Below are positions 11,332-18,831 of a stretch of 64,000 nt of DNA, piece after piece. Source of the DNA: an uncultured bacterium (GTDB lineage: Bacteria > Planctomycetota > UBA8742 > UBA2392); the NCBI GenBank assembly GCA_938014885.1, contig CALLQI010000015.1:1-64000 (forward strand), read 5' to 3'. The notes beneath the pieces were generated by a model that saw only the letters and a program-made list of their open reading frames with translations, made no database searches and was not told where the DNA came from. How positions within the stretch are numbered: position 1 is the stretch's first letter; every line of letters begins with the position of its first letter. The position numbers and the translations under genes were made by a program.

Positions 11332-11896
11332 GCCGTGCCGCAAGCTCCGCAACCCGCGCGCCGAGCCCCTTCACGGTCCCATCAATCTTGGGATCCTTCA
11401 GGTTGCCGGCCTCGTCGAAGGCTTCGGCTGCTTTGCCCAGCCCGTACGTCTGCGGGATCACGAGCATCTGCAGGTGCAGCAGGTGCGCTCGCAGCGATGC
11501 CAGCATCCGTACGCCGCCAATGGCGCCGGGGCTCGCGGCCATGGCGGCCACGGGCTTGTTGGCGAAGATCTCGAACGGCTTTTCGCCATCGCGCGGCCGC
11601 GACAGCCAGTCGGTCAAGTTCTTCAGCATGCCTGGAAATCCCGCGTTGTATTCGGGGCTGCTGACGAGGAAGCCGTCGTGGGCCTTGAACAGGTCCTTGA
11701 GCTTGTGGACGTTGCCCGGCAGGCCTTCGGCGGCCTCGAGGTCGCCGTCATAGACGGGCACGGGATATTGCTTCAAATCGAGGATCGTGACTTCCGCGCC
11801 GACGGCTTCCGCGCCGGCGGCGGCCACGCGGACCAGTTTGCGGTTCCATGAGGCGGCGCGAAGGCTCGCTGCGAACGCGAGGATCTTGACGGGCAT
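11321..11896 (-). CDS. NADPH-dependent FMN reductase family protein
   Basis: A 191-residue flavodoxin-fold oxidoreductase of the NADPH-dependent FMN reductase / azoreductase / chromate reductase family. The first strand and phosphate loop read ILAFAASLRAASWNRKLV, and the family hallmark SPEYNAGFPGMLKNLTDW is present around residue 80. It probably binds FMN and reduces flavin, quinone or similar acceptors with NAD(P)H in the cytosol. The ATG at 11896 has GGAG 8 nt upstream, better than an ATG 27 bases further out. It overlaps the end of the convergent ATP-grasp gene. Confidence 0.92.
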   Translation of the reverse strand: MPVKILAFAASLRAASWNRKLVRVAAAGAEAVGAEVTILDLKQYPVPVYDGDLEAAEGLPGNVHKLKDLFKAHDGFLVSSPEYNAGFPGMLKNLTDWLSRPRDGEKPFEIFANKPVAAMAASPGAIGGVRMLASLRAHLLHLQMLVIPQTYGLGKAAEAFDEAGNLKDPKIDGTVKGLGARVAELAARLKG

Positions 11897-12071
11897 CGGT
11901 GTTCTCCGGGGGCTCGGCCGCATGTTAAAGGTCGAAGGGACCGAAGCGAAGCTCCGATCCCTCGAATCCTGCCCCGACCGGGGGCAACGACCGGGGCTGT
12001 CATTCGAACATCGAGAAGAGCTGCAACATTCCGGAAATTCGGTCTGTCGCTCCCCGTGCTATCCTGAGGGC
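11897..12071. other. divergent intergenic region with two hairpins
   Basis: This region separates the flavin reductase (minus) from the radical SAM gene (plus). It holds an imperfect 12-bp inverted repeat with a GAA loop around 11935-11963 and a TGCCCC/GGGGCA hairpin around 11970-11986. They may be operators, terminators or repeats. I see no convincing promoter boxes. Confidence 0.4.
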
Positions 12072-13124
12072 ATGGATGCGCCGACCCATCTGCACGGACG
12101 CGGCACCGCGCTGAACCCGGCCAACCGGTTTGAACTGGCGCACGTGGCGGCAGATGGCGACTACTTCGATCCCGATGAGCCGCCTCCGCGCACCGAACTG
12201 TTCTGGGACGACAGCAAGTCAATCATCTCATGGAACAACTCGCCCGACTTGCCCTTTGATGCTGCCGTCAATCCGTACCGCGGCTGTGAGCACGGCTGCA
12301 TCTACTGTTACGCGAGGCCGTACCATGAGCACCTGGGGCTGAGCGCCGGCATCGACTTCGAAACCAAAATCATCGTCAAGAAGAACGCGGCTGCCTTGTT
12401 GCGTGCCGAGTTCATGAAGAAGTCCTGGGAGCCTCGCATGGTTTCAATGAGCGGCGTCACGGATTGCTACCAACCGCTCGAGGCGCAGCTTGGCGTCACG
12501 CGCGGCCTGCTGGAAGTGTTTGCAGAATTCCGCAACCCGGTCGGGATCATCACCAAGAATGCGCTGATTACGCGCGACATCGAATTGCTGAAAGCGCTGG
12601 AGGAGCATGATGCCGTGGGCGTCACGGTCAGCATCACGACCCTGGACGAAGACTTGCGTCGGGTGCTGGAGCCGCGCACCAGCACAATCGAGAAGCGCTT
12701 TCAGGCGATTCAACGCATGGCCGACGCAGGCATTCCGGTGGGCGTGAACGTGGCACCAATTATTCCCGGCCTCACCGATGAGGACATGGTCGGGATCATG
12801 CAGCGCGCGCGTGAGTGCGGCGCGCGCTGGGCCAACCCTTCGCTGCTGCGGCTGCCGTACGCGGTGGCCGACATGTTCACGGCGTGGCTGGGGCAGCACG
12901 CGCCCGGCCGCAAGGAGAAGGTGCTGCGCCGTGTGCGCAGCATGCGGGGCGGCAAGCTAAATGAGTCGCGACCGGGCGTACGCATGACCGGCGAAGGCGA
13001 GTGGTCAGAAAGCCTGCTGCAACTGTTCCGGCTGACCCGCAAGCGGCTGGGCTTCGAAACCGAACGCAAGTCTTTGAATACGGCGGCATTCCAACGGCCG
13101 GGCCAGACGCGAGCGATGTTTTAG
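12072..13124 (+). CDS. PA0069-family radical SAM protein
   Basis: A 350-residue radical SAM enzyme. The iron-sulfur motif is C-E-H-G-C-I-Y-C, spacing CX3CX2C, preceded by AAVNPYRG as in the PA0069 / Rv2578c group, which is distantly related to spore photoproduct lyase. The remaining TIM-barrel elements (MSGVTDCYQPLE, VGIITKNALITRDIELL, PIIPGLTD) are intact. The reaction of this group is not known. The ATG gives the N-terminus MDAPTHLHGRGTALNP, and the RG.G...NP pattern is typical of the family. It ends 2 bases from the convergent DUF1801 gene. Confidence 0.9.
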   Translation: MDAPTHLHGRGTALNPANRFELAHVAADGDYFDPDEPPPRTELFWDDSKSIISWNNSPDLPFDAAVNPYRGCEHGCIYCYARPYHEHLGLSAGIDFETKIIVKKNAAALLRAEFMKKSWEPRMVSMSGVTDCYQPLEAQLGVTRGLLEVFAEFRNPVGIITKNALITRDIELLKALEEHDAVGVTVSITTLDEDLRRVLEPRTSTIEKRFQAIQRMADAGIPVGVNVAPIIPGLTDEDMVGIMQRARECGARWANPSLLRLPYAVADMFTAWLGQHAPGRKEKVLRRVRSMRGGKLNESRPGVRMTGEGEWSESLLQLFRLTRKRLGFETERKSLNTAAFQRPGQTRAMF

Positions 13125-13126
13125 GG

Positions 13127-13585
13127 CTAGAACAACGGCTCGCCGGGCAGCTTGGCGGACTGCTGGATCCAGCTTCGGTATTGGACTCCGTCCCACTCGT
13201 TCTCGCGGATGTTGAGGTAGCGGACTTTGGGGTGCTTGGACTCGCCGGGTGGTGTGGGCTGCAAACCAGCTCCGTTCAGGAACGAAACCTGCACGTACTT
13301 CGTGTAGCAATGCACTCCCAGAAACCAGCCCTGCCCCTCAAGCCCGTAGAATGGCGTGTTCCAGCGCACGGCCTTGCGCACGCCGGGAACGCTGGCGACG
13401 ACCAGCTCGTCAATTTTGCGGCCGATATCGCGCTTCCAACCGGGCATGGCGGCAATGTAAGCCTGCACCGGCGCATCGCCGTCGGCCTTGGCGATTTGCG
13501 GGTTGCCACCCGAAAGCAACTTCGGCTTTGCCTTAGCAGTGAGCTTTCCGGGGGACTTGGGTGGTTTGGCTGGTTTGCGAGGCAT
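13127..13585 (-). CDS. DUF1801 (YdhG-like) domain protein
   Basis: A 152-residue small protein. After a Lys/Pro/Ala-rich N-terminal tail of about 35 residues comes a DUF1801 domain, recognised by the VRKAVRWNTPFYGLEGQGWF block and the C-terminal YRSWIQQSAKL region. The family has an SufE/YdhG-like alpha-beta fold and no proven function. The start has AAGGAG 5-6 nt upstream. It is the third gene after a TetR regulator and a 619-residue protein on the same strand, so it probably belongs to that operon. Confidence 0.85.
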   Translation of the reverse strand: MPRKPAKPPKSPGKLTAKAKPKLLSGGNPQIAKADGDAPVQAYIAAMPGWKRDIGRKIDELVVASVPGVRKAVRWNTPFYGLEGQGWFLGVHCYTKYVQVSFLNGAGLQPTPPGESKHPKVRYLNIRENEWDGVQYRSWIQQSAKLPGEPLF

Positions 13586-13622
13586 GGCAACTCCTTGGCC
13601 AGTAACTATGGACGGGTCTGTT

Positions 13623-15482
13623 TCAGCCCGCCCGCTCAAATGCTGCCATCAGAGATTCCTGGTCACTATCGGCCCTTGCCGCCACGAGCAGCGGGCCGTG
13701 TTCTCCCAGTTTCTGAGCGTACAACAGCAAGTCCGCGCCAGGCCAGCCGTGGGCGGCCAAGCCAATTGAGTCATGGACTTGCACTCTGGGAGATGCCTCC
13801 ATCCGGCGCAGGCTGGCTTTCAGCCACTTTACCAGCTCGGGCCGGGCTGCGGCCTCAGGCGGGAAGACGTGCAGGGCATCCCCGTGGAACATTGCCAGCA
13901 GTGTTGCCCCGCGGGCGGCGAACCAGCGAAATGTGGCGTCAGGCCGGCTTCCGGGGGGCAAATCATCGCCCTGTCGCGGTGCGGGAAACACGCGGGCCAG
14001 CGCGGCGCGCAGACTCTGGCCCCGGGATACGCGCCGGGTGACGGCACGAAGTGCCTGCGCGTCGAGCAGTTGTGCGGCGGCGACGAATTCGTCTTCATCA
14101 AGCGCGGCCGCGGCGGCATGTGGCAGTTTATGGTCAGGCAAGTTCCACGTCGCGAGCTGACGTCGCAGTTGCAGCACCTGCATGCGTTCAGCGGGTGACA
14201 CCGCCAACATCTTCGCCTGTTCGGCCGCGCTGGCACCGCCGTCCCAGTTGCCTGACGAGCCGGCAACGTACCCCATCGCAAGGTGCCATTGCAGGCGGGC
14301 GTCGCGCGTGGCTGCCATTACTGCGTCGCGAGACACGCGCCGCAGCAGTGTGGTCGCACGGGCGGCATGGCCACGGGTGACCAGAAGCCGGGCGCGAACT
14401 GCTCGCAGCATCAGTGCTGCGCTATTGTCAGTGTCACGCACCGCGCGCTCGGCCCGCCTCAGGCGCGATTCGGCGACTTCGGGTGCCACGCGACCGAGGC
14501 GGTGAAGTCCGGCCGCCAGGCGGCCCATTGTAAGCTCGTCGCGAGGACTCAGGCGCAGCCGCAACATGTGTTCGAAAACGGCCAGGGGTGCGTCGGCATG
14601 ACCTGATTCGCACAGCGCCAAAGCATACGCCAACTCGGTGCTGATTCCGCCGGCTGTCGCGTGAGGGCGCAGCAGGCGCGCGGCAGCGGCGTACTCGCCC
14701 TGGTGCAGCAACTGAATACCCGCCCCGAGTGTGTCCGGCACAAGTCCGGCCGGTCTGCGCATGGCGCGCTTGACCTCTGCCAGTTCGTGGTCATGGAAAT
14801 CAATGCGCGAAAACGTCGTGCCATGGCCTATCCGCTGACCGATCAGCACAAGGCCCATAGCCTCAAGGCGCTGCAGCAGCCCCGTGGTGTCCTGAGAGTC
14901 ACCCTGTAGTGCTTCCCGCGGCAGGGGCGCGTCAGCGACAGCGAGCCGGGCCAGCAGGTCAAGACTCACCCGGTCCATCACCGGTAAGCCCTGTGGGGTT
15001 GTCGCGAGCACCTGATCCACGCCGCCGGCCGCCATGTGAAGCAGCGAGCGCATTGCGCCCGCGGGCTCACTGGTGCACACGCCAGCCACGATGCGCAGCC
15101 CGCCAGCTTCCCCTGCGGCGCGCAGGGCATCGGACAGGGCGGCCATGCCGGCGAACAACTCGATGGATTCGGTATCGACCCGGTCCAGTAAAGCGAACCC
15201 CAACACGCGCTCATGGGTCAAGGTTCGAATCAGTTCTGCTCGTAGGATTGTCGGGTCGGCGATGCCGGCTGTCACGGGGGACCCGCACTGTTGCAAGTAC
15301 TCCAGCACAGCTGCGTGGGGGCGTTGCCATGGGCCTGCTGGCAAAAGGTGTTCGGTGCGCTGGCCACGGGCCAGCAGCCACATGGTGTCACGTACCGCCT
15401 GCCCCAGGGCCGACCCTGCTTCGCCGCGCAATACATGCACAACGGCCGTCTTGTGACCTGGTGTTTGGAGGCGAGTTGCCAT
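13623..15482 (-). CDS. STAND-like protein with degenerate nucleotide site
   Basis: A 619-residue protein I do not recognise by name. The N-terminal 200 residues look like an AAA/STAND module: a strand followed by LRGEAGSALGQAVRDTM where a P-loop would sit, and FALLDRVDTESIELF as a Walker B-like strand. The GXXXXGK[ST] motif is absent, so ATP binding is doubtful. The middle (about 250-480) consists of TPR-like helical repeats. The C-terminal 100 residues form a small alpha-beta domain. It starts 3 bases after the TetR gene ends, so the two are co-expressed and likely linked in function. Confidence 0.75.
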   Translation of the reverse strand: MATRLQTPGHKTAVVHVLRGEAGSALGQAVRDTMWLLARGQRTEHLLPAGPWQRPHAAVLEYLQQCGSPVTAGIADPTILRAELIRTLTHERVLGFALLDRVDTESIELFAGMAALSDALRAAGEAGGLRIVAGVCTSEPAGAMRSLLHMAAGGVDQVLATTPQGLPVMDRVSLDLLARLAVADAPLPREALQGDSQDTTGLLQRLEAMGLVLIGQRIGHGTTFSRIDFHDHELAEVKRAMRRPAGLVPDTLGAGIQLLHQGEYAAAARLLRPHATAGGISTELAYALALCESGHADAPLAVFEHMLRLRLSPRDELTMGRLAAGLHRLGRVAPEVAESRLRRAERAVRDTDNSAALMLRAVRARLLVTRGHAARATTLLRRVSRDAVMAATRDARLQWHLAMGYVAGSSGNWDGGASAAEQAKMLAVSPAERMQVLQLRRQLATWNLPDHKLPHAAAAALDEDEFVAAAQLLDAQALRAVTRRVSRGQSLRAALARVFPAPRQGDDLPPGSRPDATFRWFAARGATLLAMFHGDALHVFPPEAAARPELVKWLKASLRRMEASPRVQVHDSIGLAAHGWPGADLLLYAQKLGEHGPLLVAARADSDQESLMAAFERAG

Positions 15483-15485
15483 GGC

Positions 15486-16145
15486 TCAGTTGGAAGTGGT
15501 CTTGTTTGTGCCGGCTACGATCTGGCCCAGCATGGCCAGCGGCGATTCGATCAACGAGATGTGCCCCAGCGCATCCTGCAGGAGTCCGTCAACGTAGCCG
15601 GCCTCCTCGAGCTCATTGATGCCAAGCTGGTGGCACAAGTTCATCAGCATGCCCTGGCTCATGATGAACCAAGCGGTCTGTTCGGCGTCGACAGCTTTGT
15701 GGACTTCGCCCTGAGCCTGTGCACTCTCAATCAGCCCGCTAAAGTATCGATGGTAAGCCAGATAGTTTTCCTTCAGCGCCTGGCGCACGCGCGGCAGGTC
15801 TGAGTTGGCAAGCGCGCGCAGGTGCAGACGGAAATAGGGTTCGTTTTCGCGCATGATCTGGCCGTGGGCGCGCACGACCGCGATCGCCTTCAGCAATGGC
15901 GTCGGCAGCTTGGCGGCAAGCTGGTCGTAGTGCTCGATGGTGACTTCGCGGGCGCGCTTGAGCACCGCCACGTAAAGATCAAGCTTGGTCTTGAAGTGCT
16001 GGTAGATCACAGGCTCAGTGACGCCTGCGGCCTTGGCCAGTTCTGCCGTGGTGACCTGACCGTAGCTGGACTTGCCAAACAACTTAGCTGCCGCGTCCAT
16101 CAACTGGAGTCGGCGGTCTTCTTTGCTCAGTCGCTTACGGGCCAT
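15486..16145 (-). CDS. TetR-family transcriptional regulator
   Basis: A 219-residue repressor-type regulator. The N-terminal helix-turn-helix is clear (LMDAAAKLFGKSSYGQVT, then TTAELAKAAGVTEPVIYQHF). The C-terminal ligand domain contains an aromatic/His-rich stretch (RENEPYFRLHLRAL). I start at the ATG giving MARKRLSKEDRR; in-frame codons further upstream would add a tail with no family match. It heads an operon with the STAND-like protein 3 bases downstream and then the DUF1801 protein, and so may control its own operon. The ligand is unknown. Confidence 0.93.
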   Translation of the reverse strand: MARKRLSKEDRRLQLMDAAAKLFGKSSYGQVTTAELAKAAGVTEPVIYQHFKTKLDLYVAVLKRAREVTIEHYDQLAAKLPTPLLKAIAVVRAHGQIMRENEPYFRLHLRALANSDLPRVRQALKENYLAYHRYFSGLIESAQAQGEVHKAVDAEQTAWFIMSQGMLMNLCHQLGINELEEAGYVDGLLQDALGHISLIESPLAMLGQIVAGTNKTTSN

Positions 16146-16220
16146 GTCGGCATGATGCCACGAGAGGCCGGAAGCGGGAATGGACTTCGCGGATTGCCGC
16201 ATGCCCGCCGATGAAATGCA

Positions 16221-16246
16221 CACCGGGCGCCCGAAGGCGCCCGGTG
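16221..16246 (-). terminator. hairpin after the coiled-coil lipoprotein gene
   Basis: A perfect 11-bp stem, CACCGGGCGCC with GGCGCCCGGTG, has a CGAA tetraloop. It lies 19 bases past the stop of the minus-strand lipoprotein gene. The T-run after it on that strand is short (TGCATTTC), so it is a probable rather than certain terminator. Confidence 0.6.
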
Positions 16247-16264
16247 ATGTGATGATTTCGTTGA

Positions 16265-17158
16265 CTAGCGGCCACCGCCGCCGAATCCGCCGCCGCCGCC
16301 CATGCCGGGGATACCGCCCGGGAACATACGGCCGAGGTCTTCCATGCTGGGCATCATGCCGCCCGTGGCTGCGCCGGTCTTTTCATACTGTTCGTACTGC
16401 TCAGGCGTCATGACCTTCTGCAGGTCCTGCTTCTGCTGGTCCTGGATGGCCTTCATGTCGCGCTGGATGTCTTCCTGCGATGCGCCGTTGGCGCGTGCGT
16501 TCTGCATCGTTTCGCGCATCTTGTTGCGGCCTTCTTCTTCGATGCGCAGGACGTCGCTCGTCTGGCGTTCATCAAGGCCCAGCGGCTCAAGGCGGCGCTT
16601 GGTCATTTCGCTGCGCATGACCTGCATCGCCTTGTCGCGCTGCACGGGGTCAGCCCAGATTTTCATCATGCTGCCGCGCGGGTCGTTGGGGTCGAACTCA
16701 ATGCCGTTGTCCTTGGCGATCTTGGCGACTTCAGCCATCTGTTCGGCCTGGCGGGCGTCGCGTGCGGCGCGGCGTTCGTCGTTGTAGCGGTCCTGCATCG
16801 CCTTGAAGTCGGCGTAGGCCTTTTCATCAACGGTGGTTTCCGCCGGGGCTGCTTCGCCTTCGGCGGGTTTGGCGACGACCGTGGTCTTGTTCTTTTCGAG
16901 GTCGGCGATGCGCTTGAGGGCAGCCTCGAGGTCGCGTTCCGTGTCCTGCAGACGCACGGCCAGTGACTGGGCGGTAGTGTCGCGGGGGGCTTCGCCGGGG
17001 GCGCTGGTGCCTTCGCGCAGGTTCTTGTTCTCGGCGGCCAGTGCTGCTACCTGGGCTTCCAGGCGGTTCATGTCGGCCTTGAGGCCGGAGTTATCCTGGC
17101 AACCAATCAGCCCCAGTGCGGGGGTGGCGAGGATCAGGGCCATGAGTATGCGCTTCAT
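16265..17158 (-). CDS. coiled-coil lipoprotein
   Basis: A 297-residue exported lipoprotein. The signal peptide MKRILMALILATPALG ends in the lipobox L-I-G-C at residue 20. A long heptad-rich coiled coil follows (LKADMNRLEAQVAALAAEN, then LQDTERDLEAALKRIADLE). A charged helical region near 200-255 (about 60 residues of E/R/Q) and a Gly-rich tail (GGGGGFGGGGR) complete it. GGAGA lies 7 nt before the ATG. It is divergent from the ECF sigma gene. Function is unknown; a periplasmic structural or sensor role is possible. Confidence 0.85.
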   Translation of the reverse strand: MKRILMALILATPALGLIGCQDNSGLKADMNRLEAQVAALAAENKNLREGTSAPGEAPRDTTAQSLAVRLQDTERDLEAALKRIADLEKNKTTVVAKPAEGEAAPAETTVDEKAYADFKAMQDRYNDERRAARDARQAEQMAEVAKIAKDNGIEFDPNDPRGSMMKIWADPVQRDKAMQVMRSEMTKRRLEPLGLDERQTSDVLRIEEEGRNKMRETMQNARANGASQEDIQRDMKAIQDQQKQDLQKVMTPEQYEQYEKTGAATGGMMPSMEDLGRMFPGGIPGMGGGGGFGGGGR

Positions 17159-17287
17159 TTCGGCTCTCCGTGTGCGGGACTGGTGATAGTGCGGGTCAGT
17201 CAGAATCCCTCACGAAGAAATCCGGTAAATCTGACTACGCGCCCCCCTTGGCCTCAAAAAACGTAAAATCGGAATACCAGCGGGGGC

Positions 17288-17932
17288 ATGTATGTTCCGC
17301 ACGTGGGGCAATACGTGAAGCGAAACGTAACCAACCGGCGTGACGCGTTCGAACGGGAGGCGCTTCCGTTGATGGACGTCCTGTATTCAGGTGCCCTCAA
17401 GCTGACCCGCAACGCGCGCGAGGCCGAGGACCTGCTGCAAGACACCTACGTGCGTGCCCTTGAGCGCTATCACCTGTACCGGCCGGGCACCAACTTGAAG
17501 GCTTGGATGTTCAGGGTCATGACAAACCGCTTCATCAACCTGTATCGCCGCCGGCGCGCAAGCCCCGTCGGCGCCAGCTACGATGAACTGCAGCCCTACC
17601 TGCCCGACAGCGAAATGCAGCGCGGCGGCCCCGACGCGCGACTTGCCCGCGACTTCGAAAACTCGCGCAACGTGGCCTCACTGATGCGCAACCGCGCTTT
17701 TCTGGACAGCCTGGATGACCGCCTGAAAACCGCGCTCGAAGGGCTGGCCGATGATTACCGCGATGTGCTGATCCTGAACGTGATCGGCGACTTGTCTTAT
17801 CGCGACATTGCCGACGAACTTGGCATTCCGCTTGGTACCGTGATGTCGCGCCTGTCGCGCGCCAAATCGCTCCTACGCGAACGCGTGGCCGGGCTCGCCC
17901 ATGACTTGATACCCGGTACCCAAGCCACGTGA
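17288..17932 (+). CDS. ECF-type RNA polymerase sigma factor
   Basis: A 214-residue sigma-70 family factor of the extracytoplasmic type. Region 2 is clear (REAEDLLQDTYVRALERY, then LKAWMFRVMTNRFINLYRRR), as is the region 4 helix-turn-helix (LSYRDIADELGIPLGTVMSRLSRAK). It would direct RNA polymerase to a small regulon. The ATG at 17288 is preceded by a G-rich stretch. The next gene, 30 bases downstream, is a membrane protein that is very probably its anti-sigma factor. No clear autoregulatory ECF promoter was found upstream. Confidence 0.93.
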   Translation: MYVPHVGQYVKRNVTNRRDAFEREALPLMDVLYSGALKLTRNAREAEDLLQDTYVRALERYHLYRPGTNLKAWMFRVMTNRFINLYRRRRASPVGASYDELQPYLPDSEMQRGGPDARLARDFENSRNVASLMRNRAFLDSLDDRLKTALEGLADDYRDVLILNVIGDLSYRDIADELGIPLGTVMSRLSRAKSLLRERVAGLAHDLIPGTQAT

Positions 17933-17962
17933 ACATTCGATCCACTATCCCTGTCCGCCAGA

Positions 17963-18805
17963 ATGACCCCTGATATGAGCACGCCGCATCCGATGTCGAA
18001 CGACCCCGAAAACCGCCGGTTTGTCTGGCGCAACTTGGACGCGTACCTTGCGGGTAAGCTCGAGTCCGCTGAGCACGAGCGCTTTGAGGCGATCCTGCGC
18101 GAATGCCCGGCCTCGCGAGAATACGTGGCCCATGAACGCGAGTTTGCCGAGCTGCTGCAAAGGGCGGCGCACCAGTCAGTCGAGTGCCCCGAAGGCCTGA
18201 AGGCCCGCATTGCCACGGCGCTGCAGCGCTGTGAAGTGGAACCTGTGGCGGCCGGGCCGGCGCCCGAGGCGACGCTGGCCCGGGTGCACCGTTACCCGAT
18301 TGCCGCGACCATTTCGCTGCTGGCGGCCAGCCTGCTGTTTGCGGCCGCGTTGCTGTTCTACATGGGTCGCACCTCGCCCACGCCGCAGCCGATGGTTGCC
18401 GTGCAGCTGACACCCGTCGTGGCGCAACTTTCGCTTGAGACCCGGGCCGACCGCTGCCGCTATCGCGCCGCCGAAAGCGAGTACAAGAGTAAGTTCGCCG
18501 ACGGGCCGGTGCTCCCTCGCGAGTTCTGTGGTTCACGCTGCAAGATTGCCGACTACAAGTGCGACGAATCCGGCGGCCGCAGCGTGATGTGCGCGATTTA
18601 CCAGACTCCCGATGGCGAAACGTTCGCCCTGCTGACCTTCAAGCGCAACCCGGAAGACGACATGGCCGATATGCAGGCCATGGAGTACATGGTCGGTGAT
18701 AAGCGCGTTCTGCTGTGGCGCGAGGGCGCGTACTACCGCGCATTGATTGGCAAGCCGGCCGACCACTCGCTGCACCGCCGCATGGAAGCCATCCGCAAGC
18801 TTTGA
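17963..18805 (+). CDS. putative membrane anti-sigma factor
   Basis: A 280-residue single-pass membrane protein. An acidic/helical cytoplasmic part (1-105) resembles the anti-sigma N-terminus (LDAYLAGKLESAEHERFEAI), but the zinc HX3CX2C motif is absent. A transmembrane helix lies near 112-135 (ISLLAASLLFAAALLFYMG). The outer part carries five cysteines (DRC, EFC, SRC, YKC, VMC), which could form disulfides or bind a ligand. Position right after an ECF sigma gene supports the call. The sensed signal is unknown. Confidence 0.72.
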   Translation: MTPDMSTPHPMSNDPENRRFVWRNLDAYLAGKLESAEHERFEAILRECPASREYVAHEREFAELLQRAAHQSVECPEGLKARIATALQRCEVEPVAAGPAPEATLARVHRYPIAATISLLAASLLFAAALLFYMGRTSPTPQPMVAVQLTPVVAQLSLETRADRCRYRAAESEYKSKFADGPVLPREFCGSRCKIADYKCDESGGRSVMCAIYQTPDGETFALLTFKRNPEDDMADMQAMEYMVGDKRVLLWREGAYYRALIGKPADHSLHRRMEAIRKL

Positions 18806-18831
18806 AGCGCTGTGGTTGACTCCGCTGGCGA

